DNA of 64,000 nt from contig JAXBDG010000003.1 in NCBI GenBank assembly GCA_036320915.1, positions 2,666,001 to 2,730,000 of the forward strand, written 5' to 3'. Shown here piece by piece: positions 32,926-45,100 of this stretch (positions are counted from its first letter, which is position 1; each line of letters opens with the position of its first letter). The notes beneath the pieces were generated by a model, which worked only from the letters and a program-made list of their open reading frames with translations, was not told where the DNA came from and ran no database searches. The stretch is from Linnemannia elongata. Its lineage: Eukaryota; Mortierellomycota; Mortierellomycetes; Mortierellales; Mortierellaceae. The position numbers and the translations under genes are program-made.

Positions 32926-35900
32926 GCTTATCCTCGTTCCTACTGATCCTTTCCTTTGGGCTCTACCTCCTTTCGTCGTTCTCCATCTTTTGTTGTACTG
33001 GTTACCCCTTTTCCTTATCGCCACTATCTGGGATACGATTGTGTGTGTGTGGATAATTCTTGTTACTGCCGTTCAATTGCATTCCTTCAGCTCACGGCCA
33101 ACCCATCCACTCACCCACTGCGACTTCAACAACAGCGGCGTCGACAACAGCAGTGGCGCCTCCTCCGACCGAGGAGATCAAAGGCGGCGTCAGTGGTGGT
33201 GATCTCCCTCCACCTCAACAGCAACACCAGCAGGGGAGCTACTCCAATGGCAAGGCAAAGGGGAAGAGCTTGCAGGTAGAAGAAACCGAGCACCACGAGC
33301 ACAAGGACGAGATTTCGTCCGAGCTCGAGGTCTTGTTGCATACAGACCCCATGAACGGACTAGACGATGAAGAAGTCGAGAAGCGGCTGGCTACTTTTGG
33401 GCCCAACGAGATCAAAGAGAACAAGAAAAACCCGATCCTCAAGTTCTTGGGATACTTTACAGGCGCGATCGCTTACCTTATTGAGGTTGCTTGTATCATC
33501 TCTGCCGTTGTCGGGGTAAATATGCGCGTTTTTGTGTTTTAGTTGCCCTCGTTTGTTTTTGTTTTGTTTGCTTTGCATTGGGCGTTGATGTTCGTTTTGT
33601 TTTGTTTTGTTTTGTGGTTTATCGTGGTTAGAGTTGAATGCGACCTTATGCTTGGTTTTTTGCATAAATGTCAGTACCAACAACAACAATAACCAACTGA
33701 CAACGGTTCAACCACGTTTTTTGGTGTTCTGGATGCGCCCTTTTTTTTTCTCATGATAGGATTGGCTGGACTTTGGTATTATCCTTGCCCTCTTACTCGT
33801 CAACGCCAGTATCGGATTCATCGAAGAGGCCAAAGCGGAATCAGCCCTCGACGCCCTCCGACAGACGCTCGCGCTCAAGACACGTTGTTGGCGTAATGGC
33901 CATCTAGTCGAGCTCGACACCAGTGCCCTTGTCCCTGGAGATGTGATTGTCCTGCGTCTTGGTGACATTATCCCTGCCGATGGTCGACTCTTGGGCATTG
34001 GCGCGACTGGTGAGGCGACTGAGGGCGATCTCTTGATTGACCAGTCTGCCCTCACGGGCGAGTCCCTCCCCGTGAGCAAGAAGAAGGGTGATGTTGTCTA
34101 CTCGTCTTCAATTGTCAAGCAGGGTCAGCAGATGGCTGTTGTCACCAAGACTGGTATCCACACTTTCATCGGGCGTGCCGCTAACCTTATCTCGATCACC
34201 ACCGAGGAAGGTCACTTCCAGAAGATCATCAACCGGATCGGCAACTTTTTGATCCTCATTACCGTCGTCCTTGTTGGTATCATCCTTATCTACCAGCTGG
34301 TCCACTTCCATGGTACGGAAGAAGGCAAGTTCTTGACCGTCCTCGGTAAAGTCCTCGTCCTCACTGTCGCTGCCATCCCCGTCGGTCTTCCTACCGTTAT
34401 GTCCGTCACCATGGCCGTTGGTGCCAAACAACTCGCCGCCAAGAAGGTCATTGTCAAGCGTTTGACAGCTGTCGAAGAGATGGCCTCCGTTTCGGTCCTC
34501 TGCTCCGACAAGACTGGTACCCTGACCCTTAACGAGTTGACATTCGATGAACCCTACCTTACCAACAACTATACTGCCGAAGATATCCTCCTTTACTCTT
34601 ACCTTGCTGCCGAGCCCGGTGCCAACGATCCTATCGAGCTCGCTGTCCGTACTGCTGCCGAGGAACAGTTGCCGCTCCTTCAAAACCGTACCCACAAGCA
34701 TGATGTCCCTGGGTTCAAGGTGACTTCTTTCTTGCCCTTCAACCCTGCGACCAAACTGACCCAGGCTACGATCACCAATAAGGATACTGGCGAGACTTTC
34801 AAGGTTGCCAAGGGTGCACCTCAGGTCATTATCAAGCTCGTCGGAGGAGATGATGATGCTGTTCGTGCTGTCAATGCGCTGGCCAAGCGTGGTCTTCGTG
34901 CCCTCGGTGTTGCTCGTACTCATGGTGGATCGATGGATGAGTTTGAGCTCATTGGTATGATCTCTTTGATTGACCCCCCGCGCCCTGACTCTGCAGAAAC
35001 CATTGCTCGATGCAAGCATATGGGAGTCGATGTCAAGATGGTCACCGGAGATCAGTTGATTATTGCCAAGGAGGTAGCGCACCGCCTCGGCCTCACCCGT
35101 GTCATTCTCGATGCCAACCACCTGGTCGATCCCACCAAGTCTGATGAGGAGGTCACCGAGCACTGTCTCCGAGCTGATGGTTTCGCCCAGGTCATCCCCG
35201 AGCATAAGTACCGTGTCGTCGAGTTGCTCCAGAAGCGTGGCATCATTGTCGGCATGACAGGCGATGGAGTTAACGATGCCCCCGCGCTCAAGAAGGCCAA
35301 CGTCGGAATCGCGGTCCATGGATGCACAGATGCGGCTCGATCTGCCGCGGATATTGTATTGCTTGCCCCGGGACTGTCGACTATTGTGGATGGTTTGTTG
35401 ACCTCAAGAGCGATCTTCCAGAGAATGCGGTCGTATGCGTTGTACAGAATCACGTCGACGATTCACTTCTTGATGTTCTTCTTTGTGGTCGTCATGGCCT
35501 TTGACTGGACCCTTCCTGCCCATTTGCTTATCTTGATCTGTATCCTTAACGACCTCGCCACTCTTGTTATTGCCGTCGACAATGCCCAGGTACCATTCAT
35601 GTTTTTTTAGTCGCACGAAAGGTGGGGGAGAGAGGGAATCTTTATACCATCAAACACTTTATACCCGTTACAACTAACACTTCAATTTTCCTCGGAACAT
35701 AACAACAATTAGCTGTCTCCCCATCCAGACAAGTGGAGAATTGGGCAACTGATTTTCATGTCCTTCACCCTCGCCATCCTCCTCAGCGCCCTCTCCTTTG
35801 CCCATTTCTTCATCTTCTGGAAAGTTTTCGGTTACCAACCCTTAACCACCCTCGGCGACGGACCCGAACACCGTCTCGAATCCGTCATGTACCTCCACAT

Positions 35901-36558
35901 CTCGTCCGCACCCCATTTCGTCATTTTCTCGACCCGTCTCACAGGCTACTTTTGGGTTAACCTGCCCTCACCCTTGTTTGCGGCTGTTATTATCGGTACC
36001 CAGATTGTTGCACTCTTGATGGTTGTTTTTGGAGGGTTGACGCCCAAGATCCCATTCTCGCAAGCGATTGTGATCCTCTTGATTTCATTTGCCTATTTCA
36101 TTTTCTTGGATGTCGTCAAGGTCCAGTTGTTCAAGATGTGGTCGTTCGAATTGACGGCACAGTTTGTGAGGACCCCCGCGAGGAGGAAGAAGCTCGCCGA
36201 ACGTAAGGCGCGCAGGAAGCAGCAGGAAGCTGTATGGAAGGATATTGACAAGATTCGTGAGGTTGTCTTGAAGTTAAAGTGTCTCGAGGCTTTGAATGAG
36301 CAACCCCGAGAGGAAGGTCAGACGATGGAGGATCCTCAGGTGTTTGAAGAGAAGCAGAGGAGGATTGAGGAGGAACATAAGGGAGAGAAGTCCGAGGTTG
36401 GGGATGAGGAGATTAAGGGGATGGAGGTTGCGAATGCTGAAGAGCATAGGGCTCTTGCGGATCAGGGCGGTGCTGGTGGAAGTGGGAGTGGGGCTATCGA
36501 AGCTGTGAATGAGAAGGCTGAGCATGTTGAGGGGGAGGACAATGTGCGTAACGCATGA
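32436..36558 (+). CDS. PMA1: Plasma-membrane H+-ATPase (P3A type)
   Basis: Four exons: 32436-32490, 33091-33515, 33760-35589 and 35713-36558; 3156 nt, 1051 aa. The pump exports protons and builds the membrane potential for nutrient uptake. Signatures: the N-terminal cation-ATPase segment FGPNEIKENKKNP, TGES near residue 259, the PVGLP helix, DKTGT with the phosphorylated Asp at 410, and TGDGVNDAP near 660. There are helices in the last two exons. The tail after the final helix is long, very charged and ends with a Gly/Ser stretch (about 130 residues), longer than in yeast Pma1; tails of this family are autoinhibitory, so regulation through it is likely. Exon 1 encodes only MADKAEIVDTNDLQQGHP and is too short to appear as an open frame. 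Intron 1 is 600 bp and holds a 31-base T run; introns 2 and 3 are 244 and 123 bp. Confidence 0.95.
32894..32924 (+). repeat. Run of 31 T inside PMA1 intron 1
   Basis: Homopolymer about 165 bp before the acceptor, within a strongly C/T-rich intron. Confidence 0.95.
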
Positions 36559-37140
36559 GGATTTCTCTTTTGCTAGTAGTGTTCTCTCTTCCCCTTTTCT
36601 TTCATTCTCCCAGATGCAACATACAATCGTAATCTACCCTTTATAGTTAACTACCTTTTTCATTTTTCCTATTTATTCCTTGTTTATTAAACAATGTATG
36701 ATCCTTTCACAACAAACAAGGAACGCGTTTTGGTGTGAAGATGATGGATACGATAGGACGAGGTTGAAGAGAGGGAGCGCAAACGCGTCTAGGGATAGAC
36801 TCTATGTAGAGAAGACCTCTTCAGGGAGCGAGAGCTTGGCTATTTGCCACCAAAGAATCGCGCATCAATATTATGATTTCTCCTCATCGACTACTACTAT
36901 AGATGGCAACGAAGGTATAAGTTGGCTGGATTCGCGCGCGTTTTTTTTTTGAGGAGGACCCTCGTCTCTTTTCGCTGTGGAGGTGCATGCATGAATGAAT
37001 GACTTGCATGTCAGTTGTGTCTATCTGTCGACATATCTGATTCTGTCCTGTCTGGGGATCATGCCATGCTATTAGGCCTCTCTCTTGAAAAATAGAGTGA
37101 GGGGGAGGAAGAATTAGAGGATGGGATGACTTAGAGGAGG

Positions 37141-37188
37141 GCAACCCGGCCAGGCCTGGAAACCCCAGCTTAGCACCCGATGGGTTGC
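37141..37188. repeat. 48-nt hairpin with perfect 7-bp ends
   Basis: GCAACCC (37141-37147) pairs with GGGTTGC (37182-37188); the inside holds the palindrome CCAGGCCTGG and a CTGG...CCAG pair. It resembles a structured RNA element but is too short for tRNA and lacks A and B boxes. Confidence 0.6.
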
Positions 37189-39944
37189 GACGAAAAAAAA
37201 AAATGCTCCTGGATATTATATTTCCTTTCCTTCTCCTTTCTCCTTGCGGAAGGACAGAAATTTTTTCAAAGGGGAGAGAGAAGGAGGAAGGAAGGGGGGA
37301 AGGGAGGGGGGGATGAAGTGAGTTCGGTTGGTAGAGGTGAGGGTAACCACATAGACGGCTACGGACCTGGCTGCCGACGAGAGAAAGAAGAACTTTCGCG
37401 ATAACACAAAGGTGGGTGCTCTGGGAAGAAACGTTGTTGTAAAGTCAACCAAAATGAGCGCTTTTTTTTTACTTTCCCCTTGAAGTAAGCAGATTGGCTT
37501 GTTGAAGGGATGAAAATGCTAGGGCGCAGACGTGTAGAGAGAGAATGGACGAGGACAACGATCCCTTCCTTCATGCATGGCTGCTTCGATAGCTGGACCA
37601 TTGTCGTTGTGAATGATGCATGCGCTCCATGTCCCCTTTTCACCCTTTTCTTGAGGGCATCCATCAGCACCTGAAGAGCCGCTAAGAAGCATCTACAGTA
37701 CGCGAGACAAAGGCAGGTGGGATTGGACAGATAGGCTCCGAAACCCTCGCTCCTCCTATCCGGCGACTGTGACAACCTCCCTCACTCGTATCCGTCCCTC
37801 ATCCTCTCTTCCTTGGTCGTCTTGCTCCCCTCTCTACCCCCTTCCATTTCTTTGACTTTCCCCTCGTCTTTACTTCTCCTTCTCTTCACTCTCATAACAC
37901 CCGCCCCTCCTTTGTTTAGTAGCAACTTGTGTTATTATATTGTCCAAGGCTGTCCGTCTTCTTTCGACCAGAGCGGCGACACCCTTGAGGGTTGTGAATG
38001 ACATTAACATCGCCGGCGGAGGAAGTATTTTCTGTTTTCATCCGTGGCCATGTTTATTTGCTTTTGCATTGCGTCTTTGTTCCTTTTCATCCTCGCTCTT
38101 CTTTGTCCCCTTTCATTGGGTTCCTTTTGTCTCTATTCCGCACACGGTGGAGCCCAAAAGTAAATAAACACATCACAGATACAGGCAGACGGTGTCAGAT
38201 TTCAGGTCCCGTCAGGAACCCACACCGAGTCCTTTATTCAAAGCTGATCAACAGCCAACCAGGTAGGCCCTTCAGGCTCACTAATAATAATTCATCATAA
38301 CTGATTGATTGCCGTAGCCCCATCGCCCACTTTATTTCTTTTAACTTCTTTCCCTTTTCACCCTTTCCACAGTTTCCGCTTCGTCGTCCCTCCTTTTTCA
38401 CTGCTCTCATTACTCCTAACCCCTCCTCCTTCATCTACTCCTTCATCGCTCCTTCACGATCCACTGTCCGGAGCTGTTTGAGAAGTGTGAAATAAGAGGG
38501 TAAAAGACATTGGCATACACTACATACTACATACTGACATAATACCACAAAGTAATTCAACCCCGGTCTCATCCTTGTTTGTCATTATTCAGTCAATTGA
38601 GTGAGAAAGAGAGAGAGAGGACGAAAGAGATAGCAACCAACAGTTTCAAAGAATGAACCCTTTCTTTTCTCTCTTGAGCACGTCCTAATCTCGCCGACTT
38701 TTTTTTTTTTTTTCTTTCTTTCTTTCATTTCCACTCCTACCCACTCCCTCCACACCTTTTTTTTTTTCAATTCTCTCATTCTCTCCCCTCTCCTTCCTTC
38801 TCTTCTTTTGTTGCCATCCTCCAACACGTTATTTTTCTCTTCTTTTCTTTCACGTTCCTCTACCTCGTCATCTCCTTCGCCCCCAGATATTATACCCTGA
38901 GGGAAAACAACATCACCTTCTCACATTCATAGCCATGCCTAGCCCTGTCTTGTCAAGACCTTAATCTAAAAACAAACAACAACAACAAAGTAAGCAAAGA
39001 AGACAAAGCCCAACGCCCATCCTTCTTCCTTTTCCCTCCTGTCCTACCCACGCCGACACAGACACAGAAACAGACGCGCGCACTGTTCACCGCTCACTTT
39101 GTAGTAGCCTGATCACAAACATAGTCCGTCCACACGGTCGCGCTCTCGCTCTTTTTATTTTCCCTTTCCTTGTCCGCCCTCCTCCTCCAACACACCTTGT
39201 ACTCTTCTCTGCATTGCATTGACATTGAACCCTTCATCTACCCTCTACTCAAATCAACTCGCCTCTTCTCTGCTCCCTTTTCTCCCTCTTTCCACTCACT
39301 TTAAATACCTCTACAACACTCCTCACTCCTTCAACTCATTGCGCGCCTTTTCTTCTATACTCTTTTGCCTTCACCCATCCAACACACACGGCATTGTATG
39401 TCCATGTTCCATGGTCCATAATACATGCGCCTCTCCTGCACATCCCATTCTCAACCATTCTTGTATATTATTCTTCGGCCATTTTTTTCAACAGTTGGTA
39501 ATGAACAACACCGAGTCCCCGCATTGGTTCTGTTTCTTGCCTGTGCACACCCTCCCTCTATCTGTCCCTCTCTCCTTCTATCTGTCTCCATTTGCAACAC
39601 ATGCAACTTTGCCCTGTCTCCTTATATTTTTTGTTCCCTCTCTGTCTTCCCTTGGCGTGTGTCCCTTGAATGCGTGCTTCTCTGTGTTGTACTCTCTTTT
39701 ATTCTTTTGTTTGTATGACGATGGATCAGAACCTGGTCACAGAGATGTCCAGGGGAGAAAAGGAGCGCGAGGGACCAGATGCGACTTGGAGGAGAGGAGG
39801 GAGTGGGAAAAAAAGATCTTGTTAGGCCCCGGACCAGACGGTACAGGACACTAATCTATGGGCTTTTTTTTCTTCCATCTCATATACCTCGGCGCGATGG
39901 GTGTTTTTGATGGAAGGTAAAACAAAACCACAGAGACGTTTGGT

Positions 39945-39953
39945 CTATATAAA
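39945..39953 (+). promoter_or_regulatory. Orphan TATA box
   Basis: TATATAAAA, 2.2 kb before the next start codon. It could serve a distant leader exon of the chitin synthase or an unannotated transcript. Confidence 0.3.
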
Positions 39954-40278
39954 ACAGGGGTTGCGCAAAGGTGGAGGGGGAAGGCATTCTACGGCGGCGA
40001 TAACGAAGGAAGGGGCAGAAGAGTACCATTAGGACGGTACGGAGGGGGGGGGGATAGTGCTTTTATTTTTTGTTCATGGGTAATATGTCTGGATTGAAGA
40101 AGGTTCAAGCGGTGTTGTTGTATGTGAATTGTTGTATGTTTGTCTATTTTTACACATGTCATAGGTGACCTTCATGGTGCGCACAAAATGTCTCGCTTTC
40201 AGCGCACATTTGATTCTGTAGGACGGACGACGACGAACGATGTCGTCTCTTTGGTTAAAAATATCCTTTGTCATGTCC

Positions 40279-40281
<3 letters not shown>

Positions 40282-40318
<37 letters not shown>
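40282..40318 (+). repeat. Run of 37 T
   Basis: Longest homopolymer in the window. Confidence 0.95.
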
Positions 40319-40321
<3 letters not shown>

Positions 40322-41171
40322 CGCCTTGTAGGACAATAACAACCATTGGGGGGACAGGGGGAAAGGGGAAAGAAGGAAAAAGGTGGCATGTGGTGATGGG
40401 GGGCCTCTGTCAAGGTGATCACTCCTATAGTCCTCATTGACGACTGATGATTGATAAAAGATGTCTAAAAGCGGAGCCGAAAGAAGCAAAATGGTGTTCA
40501 GGGCGCACGGCACGAGTGATGAGTGATCAGTTGTGGCGTGGAATAGGACAAAGTTTTATTTATACCCAGATGATATGCCCAATGGGTAAAATGACATGCA
40601 GCAAACTACAACACCAACAACAACAAAAACAACAGCAGCAACATCCAAATATGAACAAGGCTAAAGAAGGTCTCCGGAGGGGAGGAGGGGGGCAAAAAAA
40701 AACTTATTTCTGTGCATTGTCTGTTGATGTCTCTGCGTGAGTGCCGTATCGGTTGATCTGCATGGCCCGCATTGAATGCATAGAGTGACCAGATAGACCG
40801 ACAGGGAGAGAGAGAGAGGGAGAGGAGAGGGATGGGGATGGGGTGCCGATAGGATATACATACATATGAAGGAAAAAGGCTTCGTTCTTTTCTTTTCTTT
40901 TCTTTTCATATGTGCGATATTCCCTTTCCCTTTTCCCTTGCCCATGCCCTTCTGTTCTGTTTTGTTCTGCTCCCCCTTCGTTTAAAAAGTCCTTCGTTTG
41001 TTTCCCCTTTCGTTCTTTTTGTTTTGTTTCTTTTTCCCCCCCTTCACTTCCTTCTTCTTTTTATCCTCTTCTTGTTCTCTTTATCTTTCGCTCTCCCTTA
41101 CTCCCTCACCCGCCTGTTTTTGCATCTCTCATCTCATACCCACTTCCTTCTCCTCACTCACATTCATTCTC

Positions 41172-41202
41172 TTCATTCATTCATTCATTCATTCATTCAT
41201 TC
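41172..41202 (+). repeat. (ATTC)n microsatellite
   Basis: About seven and a half perfect tetranucleotide units. Confidence 0.95.
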
Positions 41203-42199
41203 TAACGTCCCCTCCTTACTTCTGATCACACCACTGCTTGATGCCTGATCTCTCATTTACATTTTTGGGTATGTCACTCAGGCCACAACAACTCCCACAC
41301 CCTTTCCTCACTCGACACAACTCTTTTTTTTTATTTTTTATCCGCTTCTTCCTTCAGAGCCCAATTCCATGGCTATCACTTTCCTTGTCACAAACAAAGA
41401 AAGAAAGTGAGAGGGAAAGGGCGGTGATCTGATTCATACATTCGTACTCTCTGCAAAACTGTCATTGCGATGACCGCTTTCAGGGGAAAAGTGAGAGAGA
41501 GGGGTTGTTCTTCATCATCACCTGTCCTAACAAGGACTAGAATAGAGTATTCCTTTCACAAGTCGACGAATAAGAGGAGGACCACCCCAATACAACGACA
41601 ATAACAAAGGCCATGTCCTTCGAACACAGCAGCAAACAACAACAACAATACTACTCTACAGCAAGAGCAAACAACAAATAGAATAGAGCATCGCCCTTCT
41701 CTTGTACCTCATTGCTAGAAAAGAGCAAGCAACTAACCTATTGCTTCTCTGTTCTCTACCTTCGCCTCGTATTTTTTATTGCAATTGCATCGCCATACTC
41801 TATCTTCCCTTCCTTCTCTCAATAGATCTTCCTTAGTACTTTTCTGTGTCTTTGTCCAACCTACTCTTCGTCGTTCTCTTGTCGACACAGCCGTACGCCA
41901 ACCATTCAATCCTTCGTTTCGCCTTTTACCCTAAGGATTGCAAACAAAAAAATATAAGAACATCTTTCTAACTGAAAAATAACCAATGCCTCTGATTCTC
42001 CCATTTCTTGTCATTTTCCACTTATCTCCCACCTTCTCCACAACCACGCTCCTTTCATTCTTCCGTAAACAATAGCAATTTTCCTTTCCTTTGCATCCAT
42101 ACAACCACCAGAGGCGACACAAACAACACCAACAGCTCCTATACATTCTCCCGCTAAAAAAACCCGCCCCCTCACCTCACCCTCTTTTGTCCATAAACG

Positions 42200-45100
42200 A
42201 TGGATCCTCAACAACAACAGCAGGATCTGTCGAGGTTGCCTCATCCAACAGAGGATAGCCTCACCGCCATCCTTTCAAACCGATTCCAACAGGGCCAGTA
42301 CTACACCAGGATCGCTTCCTCGGTGGTTGTCCAGGTCAACCCTAACTTTCCCGGCAGAATTGAACTCTCGGAGGCAAGTCTCCAGGACCAGGTCTTGACC
42401 TACAAGGATGGCGCACGCTTGAACTCTACTACCAACAACAACAACACCACATCATCAAATAGCAGCGAAGCAGCGACGAGGATAGCGGCGTCTCCACAGG
42501 CGATTGAGTTGGCCACGAGTGCCTACCTGCATATGCGGAGAACTGGTCAGGATCAGTCCATTATCACCAGGTACGAAAGCATGCCACAACCAGGCTTTTT
42601 TTTTTTTTTCACACCCTTTCTTTTTCATTCCCCTTTTCCACCTGCCAAAATGGTCATGATACCTTGCTCGTTATACTTTTTGCAACCCCTGTGTCTTGAT
42701 CTCATTGTGATCGAGACCCCTTCTTATCGTGGATAAGCCAACCAGCTGTCTCGTCTCTGTCCCCCCCTTGGCACTGCCTTCACTCCATCTTCTCATCATC
42801 ATCTCAGGGGAAAGAGCTGTTCGACTGTATTCTTGTTCTTTGTGTGTTCCGTGGTCCGACCGAGCGGTGTGTTTGCTCCCATCCCAGCAATCAAAAAACA
42901 ATGAAAAAGAAGAAAAAGACAAAATAAGAGAGCGGATGGTTGTTCATATTAGCATTGGGCGGGATGTAATAATATGAAACGCGGTAGTGGCCACTTTTTA
43001 TTTTTAAGTCCAATCAGTCAATCATGGTGCACCCTTCCCATGTTCTTAAGGTTTAAATTGATTTCAGGAACAATCAACAATAGCCGAAACGGGGTCCACA
43101 AAGGAAGGGAAAAAAAAGAAAGAGATGTACCCCTCACTACATTGCATAATGGATGTGGTGTGGTGTGGTACGGGTACCCTGCTCTGTTACATTGGGCTAT
43201 TTTTCCACATGCTGCCCCTTTTACTTTAATTTACCATACGGAAAAAGATCAACTGAACCATATGCACTGACTATTCTCTCATCTCTCCTTCTTAATAGTG
43301 GTCAGAGTGGAAGTGGAAAAACAGAGGGTGCCCGACAGGTTATCCGCCAGTTGCTGGCACTGAGCAGTGCACCCAAGAAGGAGGCCAGGGTTCAGAACCA
43401 GATCACTTCGGCTGGTCTCATCATGGAAGCCTTTGGCCACGCCAAGACCAGCCTCAACGACAACGCCTCCCGTGTCGGTCGATTCACAGAGCTCCAGTTC
43501 AACGAGCGTGGTCGCCTGGTCGGAGCAAAGATGCTGGACTATTTCCTGGAGAAGAAGAGGATCAGTCGCTCGGCATCGACCCCAGATGAACGCAACTTTC
43601 ACATCTTTTACCAACTCTTGGCTGGCGCTACTGTCGAGGAGAAGACCCACCTTCGCTTGACCGAAGGCATGGCCTTCCACTACCTCTCCCCGGCTTCGCT
43701 CAACAGGAACAGGACCCTCTCAGGCATGGATGATGCAGTGGAGTTTGGAAAGCTCAAGAACGCACTCAAGGTTCTTGGGTTCCAAAAGAGGCAGGTCGCC
43801 CAGATCTTCCAGCTCTTGGCGGCAGTCTTGCATCTCGGCAACCTCACCTTCATGGAAGACAGCAGCCATACCAATGACGCCTGTGTGGTCCGGAATGTCG
43901 ACAGCTTGATCTTTGTGGCCGATATCCTTGGAGTCGATCCCAACGCACTCCAGAACACTCTCACTTACAAGACCAAGCTGATCAAGAAGGAGTTGTGCTC
44001 GGTCTTTTTGGATGCCCAGGGTGCTGAAGCCCAGAGGGACGAATTGGCCCAGGCGCTGTACTCACTTCTCTTTTCATGGATGGTCGAGTTCTTCAACGTC
44101 AAGCTCTGCGATGAGACGCCCGCCAACTTTATCGGAGTGGTCGACATGTTTGGATTCCAGCAGTTCACTGTCAACGGTCTCGATCAGTTCTGTGTCAACT
44201 ATTCCAACGAGCGTCTTCACCAATTCTTCTTGAACCGTGTCTTTGAGGCTGACCAGGCTGACTTTGAGCTCGAGGGTATCTCTGAATCGATCCCCAGGAT
44301 TAACTTTTTCGACAACTCGGCCTGCCTTCAGATGCTTGGACAGGAAAACGGCGAGGAGGGACTGATTGGCATCATGTCGAGCCAGTCGAGACACTTGAGC
44401 CGCAAGACCGATGCGACTATGCTTGAAGCCTTCTCAAAGCAGTATTCTCGCCATGACTCCTTGACGGTGACTCGTAACATGAATGTCTTCCCCTCGTTCA
44501 CAGTCCAGCACTACTTGGCTCCTGTGACTTACAGAGTCGAGGGATGGTTGGAGCAGAACGTCGACAACCTCAGTTCTGACTTTGTGACGCTCTTCCGTGG
44601 CGGTCCCGGTGTGTCGCCCAGCATGAACCCTTTTGTCCAAGGTCTGTTCACCGACAAGGCTTTGACCACCGAGTCCCACCCTCGCAACAACAACACCATC
44701 GTTGCTGCTCAGGTACATTTTTCAATTTATTTTGTTTTATTTAATGTTCTATGGCCTCAAAAGTATTTGAAACTTACATATTGTTTCTACTCTACTTTCA
44801 TTATTAACAGCAATCGATCAAGCCTAAGCGTGCTCCTTCGATGCGTCGTCCCAAGAAGGTCGACGATGATACCAACAAGGAAAAGAGCGAGATTGCCTCT
44901 GCTAAAGCCACACCTACCGCCGGTAAGGTCGTCTCCATGGCCGCTCAGATTCAGTCTGCCACCCAGGAGTTGTGCGATTCTCTCGAGGAGACAACCCCCT
45001 GGTTCTTGGTCTGCTTGAAATCGAACGAGACCAACATGCCCAACCATGTCGATACCCTTACCGTCAAGGCCCAGGTTCGCTCGCTCTGCCTCGCCCAGAT

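Larger units (their letters stand above)
36559..42199. other. 5.6-kb gap between PMA1 and the myosin-chitin synthase
   Basis: The largest empty interval in the window. It holds a 48-nt hairpin (37141-37188), purine/pyrimidine tracts, a TATATAAAA at 39945-39953 with no gene directly after it, a 37-base T run (40282-40318), and an (ATTC)n microsatellite (41172-41202). From about 41500 the sequence becomes A/C and C/T rich and is likely leader of the chitin synthase. No coding sequence I can support on either strand; an RNA gene transcribed from the 39945 TATA cannot be excluded. Confidence 0.5.

Noticed and set aside
38934..38962. ATGCCTAGCCCTG block also found near 55129
   Set aside because: The match is only about 13 bases and the flanks are unrelated.
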